Positions 44,360-54,014 of a stretch of DNA of 64,000 nucleotides are shown here, in pieces; position 1 is the stretch's first letter, and every line of letters begins with the position of its first letter. The notes beneath the pieces are model-generated. The model had not been told where the DNA came from. It saw only the letters and a list, made by a program, of their open reading frames with translations, and made no database searches. Origin of the DNA: Undibacterium umbellatum (GTDB lineage: Bacteria; Pseudomonadota; Gammaproteobacteria; Burkholderiales; Burkholderiaceae_D); contig NZ_JACOFX010000002.1 in assembly GCF_014284125.1 (NCBI RefSeq), positions 186,001-250,000 of the forward strand. The letters are read 5' to 3'. A program made the translations under genes and the position numbers.

Positions 44360-45718
44360 CTAAGGCTTGGCCATTTCTGTTTCTATCTCTGCTACAGTTT
44401 TTGGTGTATCGCGGCTGAGGTTCACATGACCATCTGCTGTGATCAGGATATCATCTTCTATGCGTATGCCTATGTTCCAGTATTCCTGCGGCACATTTTC
44501 AGCAGGGCGAACATAGATGCCCGGTTCTATGGTGATGACCATGCCTGGTTGCAGTTGGCGATATGGCCGGGTATCTTCAGTTTTTTCAGCTACCGTGGAC
44601 GCTCTATAGTCACCAACATCATGTACATCCAGCCCCAGCCAGTGGCCAGTGCCATGCATATAGAACTGGCGGAAAACCGCGTTGGCGATAGCATCATCAA
44701 GACTGCCGACCTTGTTTCTATCCAGCAAACCGGTATCAAGCATACCTTGGGCCAGCACGCGTACCGCAGCATTGTGACCGTCCATATACACAGAACCAGG
44801 GCGCGCGCATTCCAGTGCTGCTTGCTGTGATGCCAGTACGATTTCATACAGGCGTTTTTGCGCAGGGCTGAACTTGCCATTGGCGGGGAAAGTGCGAGTG
44901 ATGTCTGAGGCGTAACTATCGAATTCACAACCAGCATCGATCAACACCAGGTCACCATCCTTGATCTGTGCGTGATTGCTCTGGTAATGCAGTATACAGG
45001 CATTGGCACCTGTGGCGACGATGGAACCATAGGCTGGTGCCTGCGCGCCATTGCGACGGAATTCATATAGCAGCTCAGCCTCCAGCTCATATTCAAATTT
45101 GCCCGGCTTGGTACTGCGCATGGCGCGTGTATGAGCTGCAGCAGAAATGCTGGCGGCACGCTGCATCAGGGCGATTTCTGTTGCATCCTTGAACAGGCGC
45201 ATTTCATCGATCAGCTCGCGCACATCCACGCTAATGGAAGGTGCCTTGATGCCACTGCGGCCCTTATCGCGCACGGCTTGCAGGCTTTGTTGTACCTGGC
45301 TGTCGATATGCGGTTCCTGTGCGGCGCTGTAAAACAATGTGCGTGCATCACTGAGCAATTCAGGCAATTTTTCTGCCAGGCTGGCGATAGGGTAGGCCGC
45401 ATCAAAAGCAAATTCTTGGGCGGCTGCCTCTGGGCCAAAACGAAAGCCATCCCAGATTTCACGCTCAGGATTTTTTTCGCGGCAAAACAGAATCGACTCT
45501 TGTTTGTCCTCAGTGGTGACCAGCACGATCACCGCTTCAGGCTCGTTGAACCCAGATAAATAGTAAAAATAACTGTCGTGACGGAAGGGGAAGTGATTGT
45601 CACTATTGCGTATCCATTCGCGCGCCGTTGGTATGACAGCTACACCACCACCTCGTGCCTGCATCTGCGCCATCAATTGCTGGCGGCGCGCAAAATAGTT
45701 GGTGGTGTTGATGCTCAT
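44360..45718 (-). CDS. pepP: Xaa-Pro aminopeptidase (aminopeptidase P)
   Basis: 452 residues. N-terminal AMP_N domain (YFARRQQLMAQMQARGGGVA, PFRHDSYFYYLSGFNEPEAV) and a C-terminal pita-bread metallopeptidase fold with di-manganese ligands in LVLIDAGCEFDSYASDITRT, HGTGHWLGLDVHDVG, MVITIEPGIYV and GIRIEDDILIT. Removes the N-terminal residue before proline. Two bases separate it from murU upstream, and 10 from the ubiH-family gene downstream. Confidence 0.96.
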   Translation of the reverse strand: MSINTTNYFARRQQLMAQMQARGGGVAVIPTAREWIRNSDNHFPFRHDSYFYYLSGFNEPEAVIVLVTTEDKQESILFCREKNPEREIWDGFRFGPEAAAQEFAFDAAYPIASLAEKLPELLSDARTLFYSAAQEPHIDSQVQQSLQAVRDKGRSGIKAPSISVDVRELIDEMRLFKDATEIALMQRAASISAAAHTRAMRSTKPGKFEYELEAELLYEFRRNGAQAPAYGSIVATGANACILHYQSNHAQIKDGDLVLIDAGCEFDSYASDITRTFPANGKFSPAQKRLYEIVLASQQAALECARPGSVYMDGHNAAVRVLAQGMLDTGLLDRNKVGSLDDAIANAVFRQFYMHGTGHWLGLDVHDVGDYRASTVAEKTEDTRPYRQLQPGMVITIEPGIYVRPAENVPQEYWNIGIRIEDDILITADGHVNLSRDTPKTVAEIETEMAKP

Positions 45719-45720
45719 GC

Positions 45721-46434
45721 TTATCCTTTGAAGTTCAATGGCGCGTTCAGCGCTTCAATTTGATCAGGTGTGCCCAGATTATGCCATTCGCCACGGTACA
45801 GTTCGCCACCGACCCGGCCTGCATCTATGTATTCACGCAGCAAGGGCCCAAGCTTTGCGTGATCACCTGGGCGTATGGAGGAAAACATTTCCGGACGATA
45901 CACGCCGATATTGCCAAAGGTGTGGCGTGGTGTGCCTTCATTCGACAGGCCCATGAGTGTCAGGGCAAAATCACCCGTCGGATGAAAGCTGGGGTTCTTC
46001 ACCATATACAACCAGGCAATATCGCGCTCATGTTCTGCATGCGGATTACCCCAGGGATCATTTTCTTCCAGGGTATTGAGGCATTCAGCAAAATTGAAGT
46101 GGGGAATATAGATGTCACCAGACACGACAATGAATGGATCATCGCCCAGCAAGTGCAGGGCTTTGGCGATGCCACCGGCAGTTTCCAGCGCCTGTTCTTC
46201 GGCTGAATATTGTATCTTTGCGCCAAAGCGTGAACCGTCACCCAGAGCATCTTCTATCATATGACCAAGGTGGGCATGATTGATGACCATCTCAGTGATA
46301 CCAGCCTTGACCAGGTTCAGGATATGCCAGACGATCAGCGGCCTGCCGCGTACTTTGAGTAAAGGCTTGGGACAGGCATCAGTCAGGGGACGCATACGTT
46401 CGCCGCGCCCGGCGGCAAGTAACATGGCTTTCAT
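45721..46434 (-). CDS. murU: N-acetylmuramate alpha-1-phosphate uridylyltransferase
   Basis: 237 residues. Nucleotidyltransferase start KAMLLAAGRGERMRPLTDAC with PKPLL and the Asp metal ligand in VVSGDIYIP; NIGVYRPEMF and GEWHNLGTPDQ near the end. In Pseudomonas MurU makes UDP-MurNAc from MurNAc-1-P, bypassing the fosfomycin-sensitive MurA step. The gene upstream, 9 bases away, encodes the kinase AmgK that makes the substrate, which supports the name. Confidence 0.92.
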   Translation of the reverse strand: MKAMLLAAGRGERMRPLTDACPKPLLKVRGRPLIVWHILNLVKAGITEMVINHAHLGHMIEDALGDGSRFGAKIQYSAEEQALETAGGIAKALHLLGDDPFIVVSGDIYIPHFNFAECLNTLEENDPWGNPHAEHERDIAWLYMVKNPSFHPTGDFALTLMGLSNEGTPRHTFGNIGVYRPEMFSSIRPGDHAKLGPLLREYIDAGRVGGELYRGEWHNLGTPDQIEALNAPLNFKG

Positions 46435-46443
46435 GACCCAGCC

Positions 46444-47508
46444 TTAGAAGGTATAGCCAACTTGCGGCGCATTGTCTTGCAACTCGTCCAGCAGGCGCAA
46501 TAGTGGGATCAGTTCCTTGTAGCGATGTGAAGTTTTGCGCACATATTCCATGACGGTCGGGATATCGGCGATGTAATGATGCTTGCCATCACGATGCGAC
46601 AGACGCGCGAAGATGCCGAGGATTTTGAGATGACGCTGCAAGCCCATCCATTCAAAATCGCGGTAAAAGCTATCGATGTCCGGAGCTACCGGCAGGCCTG
46701 CGCGTCTGGCTTTTTCCCAGTAACGTATGGCCCAGTCAAGGACGATTTCTTCATCCCATTGCACATAAGCGTCGCGCAACAACGACACCAGGTCATAGGT
46801 AATGGGGCCATACACGGCATCCTGGAAATCGATGATGCCAGGATTGCCCTTGTCCATCCACATCAGGTTGCGTGAATGATAATCGCGGTGCACATACACT
46901 TGCGGCTGTGCCAGTGCACTTGCTAGCAAATGGTCAAATACTTTGTTTAGTGTGGCCTCCTGGGCATCCGTCAGGGTTACACCCAGGTGTTGGCCGATAT
47001 ACCATTCCATGAAGATATTCAATTCACGTTGCAGGAAGGCTCTATCGTATTCCGGCAAGACATCGGCCTGGCTTTGCGCTTGTAGCAAGATCAGGCTGTC
47101 TATGGCATCCATATACAGTTTGTGTGAATTATCACTATTCAAGATCTGGCCATAAGTATTCATGCCCAGATCGGTCACCAGCATGAAACCCTGCTCAAGA
47201 TCGTGTGCCAGTACTTCGGGTACAGTCAGATTGATACTTTTCAATAAGTTTGCCATCTTGATAAAGGCAGCGCTATTCTCTGTCGCGGGTGGCGCATCAA
47301 CGGCAATGAGGCTGTTACCGTCTTCAGTGTCAATTCTGTAATATTGGCGAAAGCTGGCGTCGGCAGAGGCAGTACGCATGCTGTCATGCTTCAGGGAGTG
47401 GCCGGTTAAGCCAGCAAGCCAGATTTGTAGCGACTGTTTGCGTTGTTCTTTTTCGGGGGAGATCGCTGCAGATGCTGCAGAATTTCCTGGGATTGCTGTA
47501 GAAGACAT
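46444..47508 (-). CDS. amgK: N-acetylmuramate/N-acetylglucosamine kinase AmgK
   Basis: 354 residues of the aminoglycoside phosphotransferase fold. Catalytic loop YVHRDYHSRNLMWMDKG and metal-binding GIIDFQDAVYGPITYDLVSL. Phosphorylates MurNAc at C1 in the anhydro-muropeptide recycling route. It heads the amgK-murU-pepP-ubiH cluster and is divergent from lptD, the same neighbourhood as in pseudomonads and many betaproteobacteria. Confidence 0.93.
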   Translation of the reverse strand: MSSTAIPGNSAASAAISPEKEQRKQSLQIWLAGLTGHSLKHDSMRTASADASFRQYYRIDTEDGNSLIAVDAPPATENSAAFIKMANLLKSINLTVPEVLAHDLEQGFMLVTDLGMNTYGQILNSDNSHKLYMDAIDSLILLQAQSQADVLPEYDRAFLQRELNIFMEWYIGQHLGVTLTDAQEATLNKVFDHLLASALAQPQVYVHRDYHSRNLMWMDKGNPGIIDFQDAVYGPITYDLVSLLRDAYVQWDEEIVLDWAIRYWEKARRAGLPVAPDIDSFYRDFEWMGLQRHLKILGIFARLSHRDGKHHYIADIPTVMEYVRKTSHRYKELIPLLRLLDELQDNAPQVGYTF

Positions 47509-47571
47509 GTATAAATTTTAATGAAAGTTAGTTTGTCTGCATACTTCAAGTGGTTTTGCCAGCATTTAACC

Positions 47572-47577
47572 TATAAT
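47572..47577 (+). promoter_or_regulatory. -10 box upstream of lptD
   Basis: TATAAT in ACCTATAATAGG, 64 bases before the chosen start. No good -35 at normal spacing. Confidence 0.35.
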
Positions 47578-47640
47578 AGGCGACTGATTTCTGGCATATT
47601 GTCTGTATGATATCGTCCAGCATTGTTGGCAAAACGCTTA

Positions 47641-49989
47641 ATGACCACTGAATTCATGCGCAGGAAACCCGTATTATCTCACTCACCGCTGTTGTTTCCT
47701 ACTATCCCGGCGATTCTGGTGTCGGTTTTGGTGCCTGCCTACTTTTCTCAGGCGATGGCCCAGACTGTTACCAGCGATGCGCCAGATGACAATCAGGTAC
47801 AAACTCAGCTAAAACAACTGCCAGATGACAAATCGACTCAAGAACCCAAAGAGGGCAAAGAAGCTAAAGAGGCTGCGCTCAGCCAGAAGCAACTGGAAAA
47901 GCTGAGCGAAAAGCAAAAGCAGGACGACAAGAATGCGCCAGTCACTATCACGGCTGAGAAATTCACAGGCAGGCCTGAGCGCTATATCAAGTTCGAACAT
48001 AATGTCGAGGTTGTCAAAGGCGGCACCCGCATCAATGCAGACGAAGCCACGTACCGCAACCTGGAAGATGAAGTCGACGCCAGTGGCAAGATACGCATGC
48101 AACGCTATGGCGATTGCTATACCGGTGATGCCCTGCGTATGCAACTCGATGCCAGCGCCGGGTATGTCAGCAATCCTGTCTATAAACTCTTGCGCAATAA
48201 TGCCCAGGGCCATGCTGCCCGCATTGATTTTCAGGATGAAGAGCGTTCCATCATTACACGCGGCACCTATAGCACCTGTGAAGGCTTGAACCCGGACTGG
48301 TATCTGGAATCCGACACCCTGAACCTGGACACCGGGCTGGACCGCGGCGTGGCAGGTAAGTCTGTCTTGTATTTCAAGGGTGTACCCATCCTTGCAACAC
48401 CTTCGCTGACATTTCCGTTGTCGGGTGCTCGTCACTCCGGTTTTTTGCCGCCGATCTTGGGCGCTTCATCCAAAGGTGGGCCAGAGCTGACCTTACCGTA
48501 CTATTTTAATATTGCCCCTAACCGTGACTTGACGGTTTACCCCAAAATGATCGCCAGACGCGGCCTGCAACTGGGTTTGGAAGGGCGTTATCTGGGTGAG
48601 ACCTACTCAGGTGAAACCAGTGTAGAAGGCTTGTGGAACGACAGGGTAAGCAATAGCAACCGCTATGCGGTGGCTTCGATACATCAACAGCAACTTTTGC
48701 CACAGATGGTCTTGTCCTGGAATATCAATTCCGCTTCGGATGATGATTATCCCGCCGATTTTTCGCGCACCATCACCAAGACTGCCCAACGCTTGCTATT
48801 GCGTGAAGCCAGTCTGACTTATTATGGCTCGTTCTGGAACCTGGGCCTGAGAACGTCGAATTATCAGGTCTTGCAAGATCTGGCTGCGCCAATTGCCCGT
48901 CCTTACGACCGTTTGCCGCAATTGCAATTGCATGCAGAGCAGCATGATGTCGGCGGAGTGGACTGGTCACTGGATAGCATACTGACACGTTTCTGGCATC
49001 CTACCCTGGTGCGTGGTGATCGTATGGTCTTTAATCCCCAGGTTTCTTTGCCTCTGGTGCAGGCGGGCGCTTTTGTTATTCCTAAAGTGTCTTTACATGC
49101 TACCAATTATCATCTGGTGAACCCCGGACCTGGCAAGGAAACGGATTTTCACCGGGTAGTGCCGACATTCTCAGTCGATAGTGGTCTGGTATTCGAGCGC
49201 AAGACGACGATGTTCAACAAGGAATTGACGCAAACCCTGGAACCTAGACTGTTCTATGTGAATACACCTTACCGTGATCAGTCGCGCATGCCGAATTTTG
49301 ATAGTGCGGTGGCTGACTTTAACTTTGCCCAGATTTTTAGTGAAAACCGCTTTACCGGCCAGGACAGGATAGGGGATTCAAACCAGATAACTGCCGCCTT
49401 GATTTCACGTTTTATCGAAGGCAATGGTGATGAAAGCCTGAAACTGGCGATTGGTCAGCGTTTCTATTTCAATACGCAAAAAGTGACGCTTGATAATACC
49501 GCCAGCAATAGCCGTTCTGACTTGTTATTGGCGGCGACGGGCAAACTTTCCTCTACGCTGAGTGGGGAGATGGCCTTGCAACTCAGCCAGACAGACAGGC
49601 AGTCCGTACGTGCCAACTACGGCATACACTGGCAGCCAGCACCGAAAAAAGTCTTGAATCTGGAATATCGTTACCAGCGCAATAGTCTGGAACAAATCGA
49701 TGTGTCAGCACAATGGCCGATGGCAGACCGCTGGTATATGGTGGGCAGAAGCAATTACTCCATGATGGATAAAAAAATGGTGGATGGTTTGCTTGGCTTT
49801 GAATACAAGGCCGATTGCTGGTCCTTGCGCTTTCTCGCGCAACGTTTTGCCACCACCAGTATCAGTAATACATCCGGTTTCTCGGTACAACTGGAATTGA
49901 ATGGCTTGGCCAGACTGGGCTTCGGTGCAAACCCACTGGATGCCTTGAGGAAAAATATTTCAGGCTACCAGTCTGGTAACGAGCGTTAG
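47641..49989 (+). CDS. lptD: LPS-assembly outer membrane protein LptD
   Basis: About 782 residues. A signal segment (PTIPAILVSVLVPAYFSQAM, A) and a Gln/Lys-rich linker precede the OstA/LptA-like jelly roll (VTITAEKFTGRPERYIKFEH, then NADEATYRNLEDEVDASGKI) and a large C-terminal beta-barrel. With LptE it inserts LPS into the outer leaflet. Cysteine pairs around GDCYTGD and YSTCEGLNPDW at the N-terminal domain and ADCWSLRFLAQ at the end fit the disulfides that activate LptD. Start ATG 47641; TTG at 47623 and ATG at 47656 are alternatives. Confidence 0.94.
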   Translation: MTTEFMRRKPVLSHSPLLFPTIPAILVSVLVPAYFSQAMAQTVTSDAPDDNQVQTQLKQLPDDKSTQEPKEGKEAKEAALSQKQLEKLSEKQKQDDKNAPVTITAEKFTGRPERYIKFEHNVEVVKGGTRINADEATYRNLEDEVDASGKIRMQRYGDCYTGDALRMQLDASAGYVSNPVYKLLRNNAQGHAARIDFQDEERSIITRGTYSTCEGLNPDWYLESDTLNLDTGLDRGVAGKSVLYFKGVPILATPSLTFPLSGARHSGFLPPILGASSKGGPELTLPYYFNIAPNRDLTVYPKMIARRGLQLGLEGRYLGETYSGETSVEGLWNDRVSNSNRYAVASIHQQQLLPQMVLSWNINSASDDDYPADFSRTITKTAQRLLLREASLTYYGSFWNLGLRTSNYQVLQDLAAPIARPYDRLPQLQLHAEQHDVGGVDWSLDSILTRFWHPTLVRGDRMVFNPQVSLPLVQAGAFVIPKVSLHATNYHLVNPGPGKETDFHRVVPTFSVDSGLVFERKTTMFNKELTQTLEPRLFYVNTPYRDQSRMPNFDSAVADFNFAQIFSENRFTGQDRIGDSNQITAALISRFIEGNGDESLKLAIGQRFYFNTQKVTLDNTASNSRSDLLLAATGKLSSTLSGEMALQLSQTDRQSVRANYGIHWQPAPKKVLNLEYRYQRNSLEQIDVSAQWPMADRWYMVGRSNYSMMDKKMVDGLLGFEYKADCWSLRFLAQRFATTSISNTSGFSVQLELNGLARLGFGANPLDALRKNISGYQSGNER

Positions 49990-50137
49990 CTCGTTGCTGG
50001 TGAAAAATAATTTGCTGTATTAACAATAGCCATGTTCGCGCCCGCTGTTTGTGAAACGGGAACGAACGTGTATATTGCAACTTTTGCCCGTTTTGTAGCT
50101 CTATATCGGGAATGGCTTAACAGGATTTTGGACCAAT

Positions 50138-51532
50138 ATGCGACCTTTATTGCAAATGAAACAAAGTAACTTACTTACTAACTTACTTACCAAGTTATTC
50201 ACTGCACTGGCAGTTTCCGCCGGTTTGCTCATCAGCGCAACAGCCTGGTCACAAGTCAAACTCAGCCCTGTAGTTCCGCCCAAAACGCAAAGCTCGGCAC
50301 AAGTGGTGAATAGCATCATTGTGGTTGTGAATGATGAAGTCATTACACGCCAGGAATTGAATGAACAAATACGGGTAGTAGAAATGAGCCTGAAAAAGCA
50401 GGGTACGCCTTTGCCTGATCGTGCTGCCTTGCAAAAGCAATTGCTGGAACGCATGATTATTGACCGCGCCCAAATGCAACTTGCCAAAGAAAATGGCATG
50501 CGTGTAGACGATGTCATGCTGGACCGTACCATGTTGCGTCTGGCTGAGCAAAACAAAATGTCCTTGCAAGAGTTCCGTAATCAGATCGAGCGTGAAGGCA
50601 CTTCCTATGCGAAGTTCCGTGAAGAGATTCGCGACGACATCCTCAAGCAGCGCATACGCGAGCGTGAAGTCGACAGCAAAATACAAGTATCTGAAACAGA
50701 AATCGATAATTACCTGGCGGCAGATGCCAGCAACAAAACTGCCAAGCAAGAGTTGAATCTGGCACATATTTTGATCAGCATTCCTGAAAAGGCCTCTGCT
50801 GAGCAAATTGCGGCACGTCGCCAGCGCGCTGAAGAAGTAATTGGTAAACTGCGCTCTGGCGCTGACTTTGGCAAAACTGCAGTAACATACTCAGATAGCT
50901 CAGAAGCCTTGAAAGGCGGCGACATAGGCTGGCGTGAACAAGACCGCTTGCCGCAATTGTTTGTTGATGCCATCAGCAAAGTCAAGGTTGGTGAATACTC
51001 TGACATCGTACGCAGCCCGAATGGCTTTCATATCGTCAAGGTCAATGGTAAGCGTGCTGCTAACGACAGCAAGGCTGCCGCTGCTGAGCAGCAAAGCCGT
51101 GCGCGCCATATTTTGCTGAAAGTCAGCCAGATCGTGACCTTGGAAGAGGCACGCCAGAAATTACTGGATTTCAAGAAAAAAATAGAAGCCAAGGAAGCCA
51201 CGTTTGAAGACTTGGCCAAGGCGCATTCTGCAGACGGTTCAGCTTCCAAAGGTGGCGACCTTGGATGGTTGTATCCAAATACAACTTTGCCAGAATTTGA
51301 GCAAGCCATGGATAAACTGGCAATCAACCAGATCAGTGAGCCTGTCGTCACGCAATTTGGTGTCCATCTGATCCAGGTCACTGAGCGCAAGACTGATGAA
51401 CTGTCCAAAGACAGGCAGCGCATGGCTGCCCGTCAGGCCGTGCGTGAACGCAAATCGGATGAAGCCTTGCAAGACTGGCTGCGCGAAATCCGTGACCGCG
51501 CCTATGTTGATTTCCGCCTGGAAGAAAAATAA
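50138..51532 (+). CDS. surA: Periplasmic peptidyl-prolyl isomerase/chaperone SurA
   Basis: 464 residues. Signal peptide ([19 protein letters not shown]), an N-terminal chaperone domain ([20 protein letters not shown] … [20 protein letters not shown]) and two parvulin domains ([20 protein letters not shown] … ; [20 protein letters not shown] …), each with the [15 protein letters not shown]- or [15 protein letters not shown]-type core. Guides outer-membrane proteins, LptD among them, to the BAM complex. Upstream of pdxA with a 1-base stop/start overlap (TAATG). Start 50138 fits a long signal peptide; 50156 is possible. Confidence 0.96.
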   Translation: MRPLLQMKQSNLLTNLLTKLFTALAVSAGLLISATAWSQVKLSPVVPPKTQSSAQVVNSIIVVVNDEVITRQELNEQIRVVEMSLKKQGTPLPDRAALQKQLLERMIIDRAQMQLAKENGMRVDDVMLDRTMLRLAEQNKMSLQEFRNQIEREGTSYAKFREEIRDDILKQRIREREVDSKIQVSETEIDNYLAADASNKTAKQELNLAHILISIPEKASAEQIAARRQRAEEVIGKLRSGADFGKTAVTYSDSSEALKGGDIGWREQDRLPQLFVDAISKVKVGEYSDIVRSPNGFHIVKVNGKRAANDSKAAAAEQQSRARHILLKVSQIVTLEEARQKLLDFKKKIEAKEATFEDLAKAHSADGSASKGGDLGWLYPNTTLPEFEQAMDKLAINQISEPVVTQFGVHLIQVTERKTDELSKDRQRMAARQAVRERKSDEALQDWLREIRDRAYVDFRLEEK

Positions 51533-52575
51533 TGCCACAGCCCAGTTTGCCGGTCATCGCGGTAACCGTAGGCGAACCGGCCGGCATAGGGCCTGAAATT
51601 GCGATACGGGCTGCCTGGCAGTTAAGACATGAAGTCAGGTCAGTGTTGATAGGCGACACCGCTTATCTGTCCATGCTGGCAGCCGAGCTGGACCCTGCCA
51701 TCAGTATGATGGGCGTGTCCCTGCAGGCCTTGCGTCATCAGGGCCTGCCTGCCTCTGGCAACGAGCGCCTGACTATCATTGATTGCCCCTTGAATGCCTT
51801 TGTCATTGCCGGTCAGCTGGACCCGCGTAATGGCCGTGCCGTTTTACAGACTCTGGATGTGGCAATTGAAAGTGTGCAGCGCAAATGGTGTGAGGCGGTT
51901 GTCACGGCACCATTGCAAAAAAGCACCATCAATGATGCCGGTGTCTCTTTCAGCGGTCATACTGAGTATTTCGCCGAAAAAACCTATACTGGCCGTGTCG
52001 TCATGATGCTCGCCAGCGAAGCCAATGCGCAACTGCCGCAAGCTTTGCGGGTAGCGCTGGCAACCACCCACCTGCCACTGCGCAAGGTCGCCGAAGCGAT
52101 ACAATTTGATGACTTATGGAAAACCATAGAAATCATCCATGCCGACTTGCGCAGCAAGTTTGGCATAGAAAATCCACGCATCCTGGTAGCGGGCCTGAAC
52201 CCGCATGCGGGTGAGAACGGTTATCTGGGCATGGAAGAAATCGAAGTCATCACGCCCGTCATTAAAAAGGCGCAAGTGGCTGGCATGCAAGTCAGCGGTC
52301 CTTATCCTGCCGATACCCTGTTCCAGCAAAAATACCTGGAGCAGGCAGACTGTATATTGGCCATGTACCATGATCAGGGTTTGCCTGTGCTTAAGCATGC
52401 GAGTTTTGGGCTGGGTGTGAATATCACCCTTGGTCTCCCATTGATACGCACCTCGGTCGATCATGGCACTGCCCTTGACCTGGCAGCCAAGGGGACTGGT
52501 CACGCAGATATCAGCAGTATGCTGGTGGCTATACGTTGTGCCGCCAGCATGGTCAACAAGCAAGAAATACTATGA
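51532..52575 (+). CDS. pdxA: 4-hydroxythreonine-4-phosphate dehydrogenase
   Basis: 347 residues. PdxA markers: [53 protein letters not shown] (His ligand), [27 protein letters not shown] and [16 protein letters not shown]. The metal-binding histidines are at SGHTEY, NPHAGE and YHDQG. Works in pyridoxal phosphate synthesis. Overlaps surA and rsmA by a few bases each, the same order as in E. coli. Confidence 0.96.
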   Translation: MPQPSLPVIAVTVGEPAGIGPEIAIRAAWQLRHEVRSVLIGDTAYLSMLAAELDPAISMMGVSLQALRHQGLPASGNERLTIIDCPLNAFVIAGQLDPRNGRAVLQTLDVAIESVQRKWCEAVVTAPLQKSTINDAGVSFSGHTEYFAEKTYTGRVVMMLASEANAQLPQALRVALATTHLPLRKVAEAIQFDDLWKTIEIIHADLRSKFGIENPRILVAGLNPHAGENGYLGMEEIEVITPVIKKAQVAGMQVSGPYPADTLFQQKYLEQADCILAMYHDQGLPVLKHASFGLGVNITLGLPLIRTSVDHGTALDLAAKGTGHADISSMLVAIRCAASMVNKQEIL

Positions 52576-53354
52576 AACATATCCCTCGTAAACGATTTGG
52601 CCAGAATTTCCTGACCGATGAACTGGTCTTGAGCAATATCACGCGCGTCATCAATCCGCGCCCTGGCCAGGCCATGGTGGAAATTGGCCCGGGCCTGGCA
52701 GCCATGACACGCCAGTTGCTGGACGGCTTGACGCAATTGCATGTGGTTGAGCTCGACAGGGACCTGGTGGCCCGCCTGAAGAAAAATTTTTCGCCAGAAA
52801 AACTCATCGTGCATGAGGGCGATGCTCTGCAATTTGATTTTGCCTCCATCCCCGTGCCTGAAGGTCAAAAGCTGCGTGTCGTAGGAAACTTGCCTTACAA
52901 CATCTCCAGCCCTTTGTTATTCCATCTGGCCGAGATCGCGCCGCTTGTGGAAGACCAGCATTTCATGCTGCAAAAAGAAGTTGTCGAGCGCATGGTCGCT
53001 GATCCTGGCAGCAAGACCTATGGCCGTCTGTCTGTCATGCTGCAAGTACGCTATCACATGGAATTGATGTTCATTGTGCCGCCAGAAGCCTTTGACCCGC
53101 CACCGCGGGTGGAATCTGCCATCGTGCGCATGATACCCAAGCCGGGCGCAGTGCCTTGCGATATCAGGAAACTGGAAGAAGTCGTCACCAAGGCCTTTTC
53201 CCAGAGACGCAAGGTAGTGCGTAATTGCGTTGCCGGACTGTTGTCTGAAGCCGACTTGCTGGCCTGTGGTGTGGACCCTCAATTGCGGCCTGAAACCATC
53301 CCCCTGGACGCCTATGTTGCCATGGCAAACTTGTTAAGTGGACGTTCTGCCTGA
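52572..53354 (+). CDS. rsmA: 16S rRNA dimethyladenosine transferase
   Basis: 260 residues. SAM-binding fold with [20 protein letters not shown], motif [18 protein letters not shown], acidic ELDRDLV and catalytic motif [19 protein letters not shown]-terminal [13 protein letters not shown]. Dimethylates A1518/A1519 of 16S rRNA late in 30S assembly. ATG 52572 overlaps the pdxA stop (ATGA). Upstream codons to 52536 lie inside pdxA and are rejected. Confidence 0.97.
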   Translation: MKHIPRKRFGQNFLTDELVLSNITRVINPRPGQAMVEIGPGLAAMTRQLLDGLTQLHVVELDRDLVARLKKNFSPEKLIVHEGDALQFDFASIPVPEGQKLRVVGNLPYNISSPLLFHLAEIAPLVEDQHFMLQKEVVERMVADPGSKTYGRLSVMLQVRYHMELMFIVPPEAFDPPPRVESAIVRMIPKPGAVPCDIRKLEEVVTKAFSQRRKVVRNCVAGLLSEADLLACGVDPQLRPETIPLDAYVAMANLLSGRSA

Positions 53355-53357
53355 TGC

Positions 53358-53804
53358 TTAAATTAGCCCGGAGTTCTTCCAGGCTTTCCTGCGATCTATC
53401 ATGGTTTTCAACTGCTTTTGGGATTTGTTGACGGCATAATGCATGGATTGCAGCAGGGTGGCGGGGTTGAAGGGCTTGACAATAAAGCCGTTGGCCCCGG
53501 CCTTGATGGCCTTGACCACTGTATCCCGGTTATTGCTTCCAGTGACCATCAGGACGACGGTTTCGGGTGACACACTCTTGATATGCTCAAGAATTTCCAG
53601 ACCACTGATATCAGGCATCATGACGTCCAGGCAAACAATCTCGGGTATGGTTTTTTCAAGCCAGTCTAGCGCGATGACACCGCTTGAAGCTTCGCCGATT
53701 ACATTAAATGCTTCGCTGTTGAGGATATGACGCAGCATGGAACGACTGATATCGTTATCGTCCACGATCAAGATGCCTAAGTCACGTCTGTCTAACATGT
53801 TCAT
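53358..53804 (-). CDS. CheY-like single-domain response regulator
   Basis: 148 residues. Receiver domain with LILIVDDND-type start (ILIVDDNDISRSMLRHILNS), phospho-site VCLDVMMPDISGLE, Thr (LMVTGSNN) and Lys (FIVKPFNP), then a basic helical tail (NKSQKQLKTMIDRRKAWKNS). No output domain. Convergent with rsmA (3 bases apart) and divergent from pgi. Neither kinase nor flagellar genes are adjacent, so its pathway is unknown. Confidence 0.92.
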   Translation of the reverse strand: MNMLDRRDLGILIVDDNDISRSMLRHILNSEAFNVIGEASSGVIALDWLEKTIPEIVCLDVMMPDISGLEILEHIKSVSPETVVLMVTGSNNRDTVVKAIKAGANGFIVKPFNPATLLQSMHYAVNKSQKQLKTMIDRRKAWKNSGLI

Positions 53805-53976
53805 CGGTTTCCCCCTGTTTCTCGGAGTTACGTGTGCTTCAGTGCCTTGTTGTTTTCTGTTTCAATTTTTGTTAACCATAATTCCAGATGAGTTTTTTGT
53901 CTGCAAAAATCTGAATAACGTGGTTAATGTTTATTTTAGCAATAAATATGCTGACTGCATGCACAATTGAGTAGCC

Positions 53977-53982
53977 TATAAT
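53977..53982 (+). promoter_or_regulatory. -10 box upstream of pgi
   Basis: TATAAT 33 bases before the pgi start; only weak -35 candidates. Confidence 0.35.
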
Positions 53983-54014
53983 CAGCGGTAATAGAATTAC
54001 CACATGGACAGAAT

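Noticed and set aside
47556-47561. TTGCCA as -35 box for lptD
   Set aside because: Only 10 bases from the TATAAT box, too short for a normal promoter.
50165-50195. Short direct repeat ACTTACTTA near the surA start
   Set aside because: Lies within the signal peptide coding region (Leu-Leu-Thr-Asn-Leu-Leu-Thr) and is explained by the coding sequence.
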